A stretch of DNA of 64,000 bases from Pedobacter xixiisoli (GCF_900215335.1 NZ_OCMT01000002.1:1337441-1401440); one strand, 5' to 3'. Shown: positions 25,280 to 33,583, counted from the first letter of the stretch. A program made the numbers and translations. Notes: a model not told the origin generated them from the sequence alone.

Positions 25280-25738
25280 TTAATCTTCTATTACTTCTAC
25301 AGTTAAAATTTTATCGCCTTGGCGAATATCGTCAACTATATCAACGTTTTCTACTACTTTACCGAAACAAGTATGTACACGATCTAGGTGCGCAGTATTA
25401 TCTCTGCTATGGCACACAAAAAATTGAGAACCACCAGTGTTTCTACCAGCGTGAGCCATAGAAAGCACACCTCTATCGTGGTATTGGTTTTCGCCATCTA
25501 ACTCGCAATCAATTTTGTAACCCGGACCACCAGTACCAGCCATACCCGAAGCACCATCCTTAGAGTTTGGACAACCACCTTGGATTACGAAGTTAGGAAT
25601 TACACGGTGAAAAGCTACACCGTCATAAAATCCTTCTCTGGCTAATTTTTTAAAGTTAGCAACAGCTTTAGGAGCATCTTTTTCATAGAACTCCACGGTC
25701 ATATCGCCTTTTACCGTTTTTATAATTGCTTTACCCAT
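25280..25738 (-). CDS. Peptidyl-prolyl cis-trans isomerase, cyclophilin type
   Basis: 152 residues from the ATG at 25738 (MGKAIIKTVKGDMTVEFYEK). Cyclophilin motifs: FHRVIPNFVIQGG with the catalytic Arg, the AHAGRNTGGSQFFV segment and HLDRVHTCFGKV. There is no signal peptide, so a cytoplasmic prolyl isomerase. A perfect -7 element (25759-25766) lies upstream of this ATG and downstream of the longer alternative start at 25771, which rules the longer form out. It is probably co-transcribed with the DUF5606 gene downstream. Confidence 0.93.
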   Translation of the reverse strand: MGKAIIKTVKGDMTVEFYEKDAPKAVANFKKLAREGFYDGVAFHRVIPNFVIQGGCPNSKDGASGMAGTGGPGYKIDCELDGENQYHDRGVLSMAHAGRNTGGSQFFVCHSRDNTAHLDRVHTCFGKVVENVDIVDDIRQGDKILTVEVIED

Positions 25739-25758
25739 TTTCTTTTTTAATAAGGATG

Positions 25759-25766
25759 CAAAAATA
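25759..25766 (-). promoter_or_regulatory. -7 promoter element for the cyclophilin gene
   Basis: On the minus strand TATTTTTG fits TAnnTTTG, 20 nt upstream of the ATG at 25738; it fixes that start. Confidence 0.55.
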
Positions 25767-25926
25767 CACAAATAAATTAAATGTGATAATTAGTTAACAT
25801 GATGATGAGATAATTGTGAAATGAATGCTACTGCTAATGATTTTTCGCAGTTCTGATCATACAATTTTATTCCTCTGGCATGCCTAGGCTAAGCACTCCT
25901 CAGGAAAGATTTTTAGCTTTTCGTAC

Positions 25927-26001
25927 GGGCTAAACATTTTTCACCCTCATAAATATGCGAAAGATATTTCGCCTTGTGCATGGGCGAAAGCTGTTTCGCC
26001 C
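25927..26001. repeat. Three tandem hairpins of the GGGCGAAA-TTTCGCCC family
   Basis: Unit 1 GGGCTAAACATTTTTCACCC (25927-25946, degenerate), unit 2 GCGAAAGATATTTCGC (25957-25972), unit 3 GGGCGAAAGCTGTTTCGCCC (25982-26001). Units 1 and 3 are both 20 bases and differ at five positions. Start-to-start spacing is close to 28 bases. Confidence 0.75.
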
Positions 26002-26058
26002 CAACAATTTACATCTCAACGTTCTACTTTTTAGCTCGTAAGTTTTAACTTCGTATAT

Positions 26059-27324
26059 ATGCAAGGCAAAAAATATAGCTTACTGGTTTTATTTCTGTTA
26101 TTTCAAATAGCAGCAAGAGCGGCTTCTATCCTAATCTATATGGATGAAGGTCAGAAAAACCACCTTAAAGCCTACGGAATTGCCTATTGGTGTATTAAGC
26201 AACAAGCTGAAGTAGATTGGCTACTAAACTATCGTGGAGGAAGCTTTTTGGTCAAGCAAGCCAAGTCCATTGAAAATGAACTGAAAATAAGAGGTGTTTC
26301 TTATGAGGTGCTTGCTGACGCAAAAGTTAGTGCCATCCTTAACGAAATTAGCGACCCAGCCGTAAATATGGAAATGGTAAAGCTGGAAAAGGCTCCAAAA
26401 ATTGCCGTTTACTCACCCAAAAGCAAGTTACCTTGGGATGATGCCGTAACGCTTGTACTCACTTATGCAGAAATCCCTTACGATGTAATTTACGACGACG
26501 AAATACTCAAAGACAAATTAACTACTTACGATTGGCTGCACCTCCACCACGAAGATTTCACGGGACAATATGGAAGGTTTTGGTCGTCTTTCAGAAATGT
26601 AACTTGGTACCAAGAAGATGTAAAAAACCAAGAAGCAGCAGCCAAGCGCAATGGTTTTAAAAAAGTATCGGAAATGAAATTGGCGGTTGCTAAACGCATT
26701 AAAGAGTTTTGTGCTGGCGGTGGATTTTTGTTCGCTATGTGCTCTGGCACCGACAGTTTTGACATCGCTCTAGCAGCTGAAGGTGTAGATATTTTAGAAA
26801 GTATGTTTGATGGCGATGGCATGGACCCAAATGCACAGTCGAGATTAGATTACAACAAGGCGGTAGCATTTACCAATTTTAAATTGGATATGAATCCTTA
26901 TAATTACGAGTTTTCGGATATTGATGTAACGCAAACTCGGACCAATTTTAATCAAAGCAACGATTATTTTACTTTATTTGATTTCTCTGCCAAATGGGAT
27001 TTAGTGCCTACCATGCTTACCCAAAACCATGAAAAAGCAATTAAAGGTTTTATGGGACAAACCACTGCATTTCGTAAGAGTTTGGTGAAACCTAATGTTA
27101 CGGTATTGGGAGAAAACAAAGCTGGTGCTGAAGTTCGCTATTTACATGGCGAAATAGGAAAAGGACAGTTTAGTTTTTACGGAGGACATGACCCTGAAGA
27201 TTACCAGCACCAAGTTAATGATCCGCCTACCGATTTAAGCTTGCATCCTACTTCGCCGGGCTATCGATTGATTTTGAATAATGTATTATTTCCGGCAGCG
27301 AAAAAGAAACCTCAGAAGACTTAA
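26059..27324 (+). CDS. Secreted protein with class-I-amidotransferase-like fold (often labelled asparagine synthetase B)
   Basis: 421 residues. A signal peptide (MQGKKYSLLVLFLLFQIAAR, AAS) places it in the periplasm or outside. The pattern KNHLKAYGIAYWCIKQQAEVDWLLNYRGGSFL is the signature of a Bacteroidota family that databases often call asparagine synthetase B, but I see no N-terminal Cys-2 glutaminase site nor the PPi-loop of AsnB. The central part (KIAVYSPKSKLPWDDAVTLVLTYAEIPYDVIYD, CAGGGFLFAMCSGTDSFDIAL) looks like a flavodoxin/GATase1-type fold with a possible nucleophile in FAMCSGT, and FYGGHDPEDYQHQVNDPP is a conserved His-rich C-terminal motif. Function unknown; the inherited name should not be trusted. 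It stands alone with its own promoter. Confidence 0.75.
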   Translation: MQGKKYSLLVLFLLFQIAARAASILIYMDEGQKNHLKAYGIAYWCIKQQAEVDWLLNYRGGSFLVKQAKSIENELKIRGVSYEVLADAKVSAILNEISDPAVNMEMVKLEKAPKIAVYSPKSKLPWDDAVTLVLTYAEIPYDVIYDDEILKDKLTTYDWLHLHHEDFTGQYGRFWSSFRNVTWYQEDVKNQEAAAKRNGFKKVSEMKLAVAKRIKEFCAGGGFLFAMCSGTDSFDIALAAEGVDILESMFDGDGMDPNAQSRLDYNKAVAFTNFKLDMNPYNYEFSDIDVTQTRTNFNQSNDYFTLFDFSAKWDLVPTMLTQNHEKAIKGFMGQTTAFRKSLVKPNVTVLGENKAGAEVRYLHGEIGKGQFSFYGGHDPEDYQHQVNDPPTDLSLHPTSPGYRLILNNVLFPAAKKKPQKT

Positions 27325-27392
27325 CTAGTCCTTATAATTAGCTTGTCAAAGTATTTCAACAAGGTCTTCGACAAGCTCAGACTGACAAATCA

Positions 27393-27428
27393 GGGCAACT
27401 ATTCAATTTGATACAGTTTGCCCTTTTT
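27393..27428 (+). terminator. Terminator after the secreted amidotransferase-like gene
   Basis: Arms GGGCAACT and AGTTTGCCC, then TTTTT. Its right arm overlaps the -33 element of the ABC-F promoter. Confidence 0.65.
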
Positions 27429-27446
27429 AAAAAAATCCTATATTTG
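27417..27446 (+). promoter_or_regulatory. Full consensus Bacteroidota promoter for the ABC-F gene
   Basis: TTTG (27417-27420), an 18-base spacer, then TATATTTG (27439-27446). This is the best -33/-7 pair in the window. Transcription should start near 27453, giving a leader of about 105 nt. Confidence 0.65.
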
Positions 27447-27485
27447 CAACAGTAAAAATCAAAGTCACCACCACATGTAAGATTA

Positions 27486-27558
27486 AATTTCTTTCCATTC
27501 ATTAAAGACCGCAAAGCGAATTGCCTTGCCTATCTATTCATCTTTAAAGAAAGAAATT
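27486..27558 (+). promoter_or_regulatory. Structured leader hairpin covering the ABC-F ribosome binding region
   Basis: Three nested stems: a perfect 10-bp outer stem AATTTCTTTC (27486-27495) with GAAAGAAATT (27549-27558), which ends directly at the ATG; a 7-bp stem TTAAAGA (27502-27508) with TCTTTAA (27541-27547); and an inner hairpin GCAAAGC/GCCTTGC (27511-27529). Folding would sequester the translation start. A start-stop codon pair ATGTAA lies just upstream at 27475-27480. Confidence 0.5.
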
Positions 27559-29148
27559 ATGCTTACCCTACAAAATATTAGCTACATACATCCTAATAAG
27601 GAATTACTTTTTGATGGTATAAACTTAACCATTAACCCACACGATAAAATTGCGTTAATTGGCAACAATGGCATTGGAAAATCAATACTGTTAAAGATCA
27701 TTACTAAGGCATTGCAACCATCTGCTGGACAAATAACAATTGACCAAACGCCTTACTATGTTCCACAAGTTTTTGGGCAGTTTAATGAGTTAACCGTAGC
27801 TCAAGCCTTGGGAATTCAAGACAAACTCCATGCACTGCAACAAATCTTAGATGGTAATGCTTCGGAAAAAAACTTCCATTTGCTTAATGACGATTGGACT
27901 ATTGAAGAGCGCTGCAAAGAAGCCTTAGAATATTGGAACCTAAAAGACATCAAACTCTCCGAAAAAATGGCTTCACTAAGTGGTGGGCAGAAGACAAAGG
28001 TGTTCTTGGCAGGTATACAAATTCATCAGGCAGAACTTATTTTGTTGGACGAACCTAGCAATCACTTAGATATTGCTAGCAGAGAATTGTTATATCAATT
28101 TATACAAAATACCAAGAGCACTTTACTCATTATCAGTCATGACAGAAAATTGCTTAACCTGTTAAACACCGTTTGCGAATTAACCACATCTGGTATCCAT
28201 ATTTATGGCGGCAATTATGATTTTTATGCAGCGCAAAAGCAAATAGAAAGCAATGCATTAAGTCATGATATACAAAATAAAGAAAAGGCTTTACGGAAGG
28301 CGAAAGAAAAAGAACAAGAGACTTCAGAACGGCAACAAAAGCAAGATGCTCGTGGCAAAAAGAAACAAGAGAAAGCTGGCGTAGCTCGCATCATGATGAA
28401 TACTTTGAGGAACAATGCAGAAAATAGCACTGCCAAAATTAAGGATATTCATACTGAAAAAATTGGAGGAATTACGGAAGAATTACGTTCATTAAGGACA
28501 AATATAGCCGATATAGATCAAATGAAATTCGGTTTCGACAATGCCAAACTGCATAAAGGGAAAATCCTATTTAAGGCAAGCAACTTAAACTATAGCTTCG
28601 GAAATGAATTGCTTTGGAAAGAAAGTCTAAACCTTCAAATCAATAGTGGCGAACGTATTGCGCTAAAAGGAGCTAATGGTTCTGGCAAAACCACCTTAAT
28701 CAAATTAATATTAGGCAATTTGGAAGGTTCGTTGGACGAAATCTATCAAGCTATTGGTCATGCCATTTATATCGACCAAGATTATTCGTTAATTGATAAC
28801 GAACTCTCTATTTACGAACAAGCTCAAAATTACAATACCAACCTACTGCAAGAACATGAGGTAAAGATTAGACTAAACCGTTTTTTGTTCGGTAAGGATG
28901 ATTGGAACAAATTATGCAAGAGTTTAAGCGGCGGCGAAAAAATGCGGCTGATGTTATGCTGTTTAACCATTAAAAATATAGCGCCAGATTTAATCATTTT
29001 AGATGAACCCACCAATAATTTGGATATACAGAATGTTGAAATTTTAACTGCAGCTATCAACGAATATGAAGGAACTTTAATCGTGGTATCTCACGATGAA
29101 TATTTTCTAAAACGAATCAATATGAATAGAGAAATCAACTTGTCCTGA
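27559..29148 (+). CDS. ABC-F family ATPase (ribosome-associated type)
   Basis: 529 residues from the ATG at 27559 (MLTLQNISYIHPNKELLFDG). Two ABC ATPase domains without membrane segments: first Walker A GNNGIGKS, signature LSGGQKT, Walker B LILLDEPSNHLD; second GANGSGKT, LSGGEKM, LIILDEPTNNLD. The linker (about residues 245-320) is highly charged (KEKALRKAKEKEQETSERQQ) as in ABC-F proteins, where it reaches the ribosomal peptidyl-transferase centre. Members either assist translation or protect from ribosome-targeting antibiotics. It is not of the short-linker EttA type as far as I can tell. The structured, promoter-proximal leader is consistent with inducible control, as for many resistance ABC-F genes. 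Exact role unknown. Confidence 0.9.
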   Translation: MLTLQNISYIHPNKELLFDGINLTINPHDKIALIGNNGIGKSILLKIITKALQPSAGQITIDQTPYYVPQVFGQFNELTVAQALGIQDKLHALQQILDGNASEKNFHLLNDDWTIEERCKEALEYWNLKDIKLSEKMASLSGGQKTKVFLAGIQIHQAELILLDEPSNHLDIASRELLYQFIQNTKSTLLIISHDRKLLNLLNTVCELTTSGIHIYGGNYDFYAAQKQIESNALSHDIQNKEKALRKAKEKEQETSERQQKQDARGKKKQEKAGVARIMMNTLRNNAENSTAKIKDIHTEKIGGITEELRSLRTNIADIDQMKFGFDNAKLHKGKILFKASNLNYSFGNELLWKESLNLQINSGERIALKGANGSGKTTLIKLILGNLEGSLDEIYQAIGHAIYIDQDYSLIDNELSIYEQAQNYNTNLLQEHEVKIRLNRFLFGKDDWNKLCKSLSGGEKMRLMLCCLTIKNIAPDLIILDEPTNNLDIQNVEILTAAINEYEGTLIVVSHDEYFLKRINMNREINLS

Positions 29149-29299
29149 AGCCAATTTTCCACTAACGAGCACAACATTGTCTGCTTTTGTAAACACTCTG
29201 TTACGTTAAAAAGCATCATTCATTCTACAGGTCAAAACATGCGATAAAACATCTAAAAATGCTGTTTTTAAGTATTTTCATCGGTAATTGTTACGGAAC

Positions 29300-29316
29300 T
29301 TGGCATAGCTTTTGGA
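29300..29316 (+). promoter_or_regulatory. Candidate sigma-54 (-24/-12) promoter for the outer-membrane barrel gene
   Basis: TTGGCATAGCTTTTGGA keeps the -24 GG and, ten bases on, the -12 position as GG instead of GC. It is 45 bp upstream of the ATG at 29362. An imperfect fit to TAnnTTTG (TAGCTTTT) overlaps it, so a housekeeping promoter is the alternative. Confidence 0.35.
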
Positions 29317-29361
29317 ATTGAGTGAGTGTTGAAAATAGTTTCAACTCAAAAATGAAATGTT

Positions 29362-30048
29362 ATGAAAAAGATATTATTATTTGGAACCGCTCTCGCACTA
29401 TCAAGTTCTGCATTATTTGCACAAAACACAATGTCTGGAAGCGATGCCCGTATAGGAATTAAAGCTGGTGTGAACTTAAGTACAATTAGAGCAAGAGGCT
29501 TTGATGGTGCTAGTGCAATTAACGATGCAACAAAACAGAACGTTGGTTATAACTTTACTGTATTTGGTGACTTCGGCGTAGGTAATAACTTCTTTATACA
29601 ACCGGGTGTCTCGTTGCAAAATAAAGGTACGAAGTTGCAAAATACAACAGCGGGTGTAACTACCGAAGCTACGGCAAATATCATGGCAGTAGAGGTGCCT
29701 GTAAATGCTGTATTTAGAATTCCTACTGGAAACGAAGGAGCTATACAAATAAGTGCTGGTCCATACATCGGATTTAACATTGACGGTAAGGCAAAAACTA
29801 AAATTAGTGGAGGAGCGAACTCTGGAACTACTGAAACTGACTTAAAATTTGGTAACGACTCTGGAGACAATTTCACTAGCACAGATTTTGGTGCCAACTT
29901 TGGAGTAGGTTACCGTATGGGTAATGGATTTTTGCTAGGTGCGAATTATGGAATGGGCTTAACTAACGTACAACCAAAAGCTGAGCGTTCTGGAGATAGC
30001 AAATTAGCAAATAGAGTTTGGGGGTTTAGTTTAGGATACTCATTCTAA
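29362..30048 (+). CDS. Outer-membrane beta-barrel protein, PorT/OmpA-like small barrel
   Basis: 228 residues. Signal peptide MKKILLFGTALALSSSALFA, then Q. The mature part shows alternating strands (RIGIKAGVNLSTIR, VGYNFTVFGDFGVGNNFFIQPGVSLQNKG, FGVGYRMGNGFLLGANYGMGLTNVQ) and ends RVWGFSLGYSF, with the terminal Phe needed for barrel insertion. This is the outer-membrane beta-barrel (PF13568-like) family, very common in Bacteroidota, of unspecified function. Monocistronic: own promoter region and strong terminator at 30071-30104. Confidence 0.88.
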   Translation: MKKILLFGTALALSSSALFAQNTMSGSDARIGIKAGVNLSTIRARGFDGASAINDATKQNVGYNFTVFGDFGVGNNFFIQPGVSLQNKGTKLQNTTAGVTTEATANIMAVEVPVNAVFRIPTGNEGAIQISAGPYIGFNIDGKAKTKISGGANSGTTETDLKFGNDSGDNFTSTDFGANFGVGYRMGNGFLLGANYGMGLTNVQPKAERSGDSKLANRVWGFSLGYSF

Positions 30049-30070
30049 TAGAATCCACAAATTTAATTTT

Positions 30071-30104
30071 AAGCCAGTTTCTGTTTGGAAACTGGCTTTT
30101 TTTT
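30071..30104 (+). terminator. Terminator after the outer-membrane barrel gene
   Basis: Stem AAGCCAGTTTC / GAAACTGGCTT with a 6-nt loop and a T run of eight. Confidence 0.85.
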
Positions 30105-30113
30105 GAATTAATT

Positions 30114-30141
30114 TTTGGTTGACATTAGTTTTATAAATTTG
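30114..30141 (+). promoter_or_regulatory. Promoter of the DUF4180 gene abutting the start codon
   Basis: TTTG (30114-30117), 16-base spacer, TAAATTTG (30134-30141). The ATG at 30145 is only three bases further, so the transcript should begin at or close to the start codon. Confidence 0.5.
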
Positions 30142-30144
30142 GAT

Positions 30145-30495
30145 ATGGAAATTTTACCAATTGACAACGGAATTGCAGAAATAATTGCTGATGAGTTTGT
30201 AATAACTAATATAGAAGATGGTGTGGAGTTGGTAGGAAATGTATACTACCAAGGTTTTGATAAAATGATTATTTACGAGCAAAACATTACACCAAAATTC
30301 TTCGATTTAAGTACAAAAATAGCGGGCGAAATATTACAGAAGTTTTCTAACTATCGTATGAGTTTAGCCATAGTGGGCAATTTTGCACCGTATCAAAGTA
30401 AAAGCATTAAAGATTTTATTTTTGAAAGCAATAAATTAGGTCAAATCAATTTCGTAAATTCAAAAATCGAAGCCATCAAAGCTTTATCAAAATAA
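30145..30495 (+). CDS. DUF4180 family protein
   Basis: 116 residues from the ATG at 30145 (MEILPIDNGIAEIIADEFVI). The sequence IYEQNITPKFFDLSTKIAGEILQKFSNYRMSLAIVGNF is the core of DUF4180, a small cytoplasmic family of unknown function found in many bacteria. The GTG/ATG options upstream (30115) overlap the -7 element and are excluded. A leaderless message is predicted. The next gene starts 6 bp after the stop, so this is the first gene of a short transcript. Confidence 0.85.
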   Translation: MEILPIDNGIAEIIADEFVITNIEDGVELVGNVYYQGFDKMIIYEQNITPKFFDLSTKIAGEILQKFSNYRMSLAIVGNFAPYQSKSIKDFIFESNKLGQINFVNSKIEAIKALSK

Positions 30496-30501
30496 CGCAG
30501 T

Positions 30502-30903
30502 ATGCATCCAATATTAAGAAACATTCTTGCCATCATCGTCGGTATTATTATTGGCGGTTTAGTAAACACTGCGATCATCATGATTAGCGGAAACATCATT
30601 GCTCCTCCAACTGGTGCAGACATTACTACCGAAGCAGGCTTAAAAGCCAGCATGCATTTATTTGAGCCCAAACACTATATATTTCCATTTTTGGCACATG
30701 CCATTGGAACCTTTATAGGCGCTTACATTGCCGCTCGTATTTCGACCATGAAAATATTGTTCGCCATGTTTATTGGCATGTTTTTCTTAATGGGAGGCAT
30801 TTGGATGGTGACGATTTTACCTTCGCCCATTTGGTTTACCATTGTAGATTTAGCTGGGGCATATTTACCTGTAGCTTATTTTGCTGGTCGTATTGCGAAA
30901 TAA
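30502..30903 (+). CDS. Four-helix membrane protein of unknown function
   Basis: 133 residues with four hydrophobic spans (about 6-30, 60-80, 84-103, 108-128). The first span contains IVGIIIGGLVNTAIIMIS and the second HAIGTFIGAYIAARIS, glycine-rich packing as in small-molecule or stress-related membrane proteins. I do not recognise a named family. It starts 6 bp after the DUF4180 stop and is probably co-transcribed with it and the DUF6157 gene. Confidence 0.75.
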   Translation: MHPILRNILAIIVGIIIGGLVNTAIIMISGNIIAPPTGADITTEAGLKASMHLFEPKHYIFPFLAHAIGTFIGAYIAARISTMKILFAMFIGMFFLMGGIWMVTILPSPIWFTIVDLAGAYLPVAYFAGRIAK

Positions 30904-30960
30904 AAAGATGATTGTTTTTACTGATTACGATTATTCGCAACGAGAATTTAATGCATAAAG

Positions 30961-31374
30961 ATGAAAATTCACACCACAAACTACCAAAATACTTTTATCG
31001 CTATCGCGGATGATTCTAACGCTGCTCGAGGCGAAATACCGGCAGAAAAAGCTGACCTTAAAACATTGGCTGGATGGCAATTTGATATTATTAGCAATAA
31101 CCCTTACCAATACAATTCTGATGACGTGCTGTTTTTGGCACATGCCTTACAGAAAGATTTATTAGCCACCGAGTTTAATAAAGCCAAAGCTGAATTCTTC
31201 TCTAAAGGACAAGCTTGTTTGAGGGCTTCTGCTTTGGGCAAACGCTATGGCTGGGGTATTCATCACGATGCAGAAGGTAAAATTGCCATTTACGGATGCG
31301 AAACTCCAGCATATCAGGATTTCCTTAACCAAGCCGGTATTAAAGTAGTAAAGGCTATGCGATCTAAAAGGTAA
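30961..31374 (+). CDS. DUF6157 family protein
   Basis: 137 residues. MKIHTTNYQNTFIAIADDSN and the C-terminal KGQACLRASALGKRYGWGIHHDAEGKIAIYG are typical of DUF6157, a small cytoplasmic family of unknown function. It follows the four-helix membrane protein by 57 bp, a gap that holds a 16-codon frame (30908-30958) ending two bases before this ATG; that frame is not claimed as a gene. No terminator directly follows. Confidence 0.82.
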   Translation: MKIHTTNYQNTFIAIADDSNAARGEIPAEKADLKTLAGWQFDIISNNPYQYNSDDVLFLAHALQKDLLATEFNKAKAEFFSKGQACLRASALGKRYGWGIHHDAEGKIAIYGCETPAYQDFLNQAGIKVVKAMRSKR

Positions 31375-31573
31375 CGCAGATTGATAAATTGACCTTGCGT
31401 TTTAAACGAGATTGAAGCGGTAATCCTTTTTGTTATTCACCAAGTTTAGTTTACCGAAACTTTTTGCAATAAAAAGCCTACGACAACTTAGCACAACATG
31501 TTGTTGACAAAAAGATTTAAGCGGAAAGCTCGGCTTCGTTTACCGAAGTGAAACTGGTATTGCTTTTCAAAAA

Positions 31574-33583
31574 TTAATCGTAAAAGTTCCAAGTAAAGCC
31601 CAAGGTAAGCAAGCGATCTGGCATTGGATAACGGTTAACGGTGTAATAACCGCCACTCAACAAACCTTGATTTACATATTGATATTTAGCAAAAAGATTC
31701 GCTCTTCTTAAACCAACTTTCACCCAAGCATCTACAATTGGTTTTGAACTAAAAGTTACCGCATCGCCATTGTAAAACTGACTTGCTGCTATTGAATAAG
31801 ATTTCGCCAAGTAAGAGTCGTTATAGAAAACATCGAATCCGATTTGAGTCTTTAATACTTTAAAAAACGTTTGGTCTTTGTAAACACTTGCGAAAAGATA
31901 AATTTCTGGTGTACGCAATAAGCTTTGCTGGTCGGTTTTTTGGTAAACTCCGTAGGCATTAATGTGGAAACTACCGGCGTCTACCTGCTTGCCAACTTTA
32001 AATTGTAATAAACTAATTTCGCCATTAAATTGCTCGGGTACAATTGCCCTATCCAAAGTTGATGAAGGAAGAAAATAAAGGTAGCTGCTGATTAGATAAT
32101 ACGATGCACTTGCATCTAGCTTTAAAAAGTTGTTGATGTAAGCAAAAGAAAAATTGGTGGTTTTGGTGCGTGAAAAATCGTTTCTTCTATCCCATTGGTA
32201 ATGGTTACCATAGTAGCGGTTAAAGATTTCTTCTGGAGATTTATTTTGGGTGTAAACACTCATCACAATTTTACCAGTTTTCTCATTTAGAGCGAAATTA
32301 CTGCTGGCTTCGTAAAGGTAGTCGCCAGCGTTACGGCCTTGAAAAATCTGCTGAACGTTTAAGTTTACATCTACTTTATCACTAAAGCGGTAGCCTAAAG
32401 CGCCCAACAAGGTAGTGTTTTGGGCACTGAAATTACGACCAAAGAAGATACTAGTATCTCGTTGTAAAACTTGTTGCTTAAAACTGTAAATATCGTTTCT
32501 GATACCCGCGTCAATTTTCAATTCGTTTTTAATGATACTGCTATTTTTCGCCCTTAAGAAAAAGCTATAAATAAACTCATTTTGAATATGCTTTACGTTG
32601 GTGGTATCGTTGGTGAAAACCAAATCAGAAACTGCAATGGAAGGGAAAACACCTTCCAAATCTTCTTCGTCTTTTTTAAAGCTGAAAGAACTATTGTTAT
32701 AAACAAAGGTGTGAGTTACCTTATTGGTTGGCAATATATTTTGCGTGGTGCTATTCGTGGTACTATCTATACGCCCAACAAAATAACTCTGCCTAATCAT
32801 CAAAGAATTATATCGGTAAAGCTGACTAGCACTATTCAATCTTACGGGTTCTGTCACTTTACTTACCAAAGTATTTCCACCTTTAGAAAAAATGACCGTA
32901 TCTTTTAAAATAGAGCCATTTTCTTGTGCCTTCATGGTGTTGAAAACAGCATCAACCCAAATATTATAACGTTTGTTTCTAGTTTGATACCAAGTAAATA
33001 AGGTTCCATTTAAAACATCACCACGTTGGCGTTTGTAAAAACCATTGGCACCAATACGGTTAAAGTTTGCTCCAAAATTCCAGTTAGGTTTGATATTTTG
33101 CGAGTGGATGATTTTCAGTAATTGTACGTTGTCACCAGCACTGATATAAGACAAACTAGTAAAAGGTGTACGAGCTCTATAGAACTTGGTGTCGTCGTGG
33201 GTAAACCTGTACATATCCAACGAATGGAAACCTGCATCGAAACCAATAGTTTTAACAGGATCAAACAGCAAAGGAGTAACCGCTAAACCAACCAAACCCG
33301 TACCTACTGTTGGGTAGCGTGGCTGTGCTATTGGGCTAAAATTTTGGATACCAGTTAAGGTAGTATCCAACGGAATAGTTTGTATACTGTCTTTGGTAAG
33401 TTTACGTGTAGTGTAGCGGATGTATTTAGAAGTAAAAACTACCGAATCCTTGCCCATCTGTTCCTTTTTACGCAACGAATCTAATTCCTTATTACCGGCA
33501 ATAGAGGTTTTCAAATCTTGCCCAAAAGCGTTGATTATACCAAATAGCGAAAAGAAAAGTACAGCAACAAATATTTTCTGCAT
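31574..33583 (-). CDS. Putative outer-membrane porin (Porin_10 type)
   Basis: 669 residues. Signal peptide MQKIFVAVLFFSLFGIINAF, GQ. A short periplasmic N-terminal segment precedes a long barrel with many alternating aromatic strands (WNFGANFNRIGANGFYKRQRGD, TTNFSFAYINNFLKLDASAS, ASVYKDQTFFKVLKTQIGFD) and a terminal LTLGFTWNFYD. It fits the Bacteroidota putative porin family PF14121. Its ATG overlaps the stop of the purine nucleoside phosphorylase gene by one base (TAATG), which indicates translational coupling in an lpxK-pnp-porin operon. Substrate unknown. Confidence 0.82.
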   Translation of the reverse strand: MQKIFVAVLFFSLFGIINAFGQDLKTSIAGNKELDSLRKKEQMGKDSVVFTSKYIRYTTRKLTKDSIQTIPLDTTLTGIQNFSPIAQPRYPTVGTGLVGLAVTPLLFDPVKTIGFDAGFHSLDMYRFTHDDTKFYRARTPFTSLSYISAGDNVQLLKIIHSQNIKPNWNFGANFNRIGANGFYKRQRGDVLNGTLFTWYQTRNKRYNIWVDAVFNTMKAQENGSILKDTVIFSKGGNTLVSKVTEPVRLNSASQLYRYNSLMIRQSYFVGRIDSTTNSTTQNILPTNKVTHTFVYNNSSFSFKKDEEDLEGVFPSIAVSDLVFTNDTTNVKHIQNEFIYSFFLRAKNSSIIKNELKIDAGIRNDIYSFKQQVLQRDTSIFFGRNFSAQNTTLLGALGYRFSDKVDVNLNVQQIFQGRNAGDYLYEASSNFALNEKTGKIVMSVYTQNKSPEEIFNRYYGNHYQWDRRNDFSRTKTTNFSFAYINNFLKLDASASYYLISSYLYFLPSSTLDRAIVPEQFNGEISLLQFKVGKQVDAGSFHINAYGVYQKTDQQSLLRTPEIYLFASVYKDQTFFKVLKTQIGFDVFYNDSYLAKSYSIAASQFYNGDAVTFSSKPIVDAWVKVGLRRANLFAKYQYVNQGLLSGGYYTVNRYPMPDRLLTLGFTWNFYD

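Larger units (their letters stand above)
25739..26058. other. Gene-free divergent region with an array of hairpins
   Basis: Besides the cyclophilin promoter it holds three spaced palindromes of the GCGAAA-N4-TTTCGC type (25927-26001). No coding frame was seen. A near-consensus -7 element TAACTTCG (26046-26053) precedes the gene at 26059. Confidence 0.6.

Noticed and set aside
25927..26001. CRISPR array
   Set aside because: Only three units, degenerate, palindromic throughout and with spacers of about 10 bases; no cas genes.
30908..30958. 16-codon frame ahead of the DUF6157 gene
   Set aside because: No ribosome binding site or other support; likely chance.
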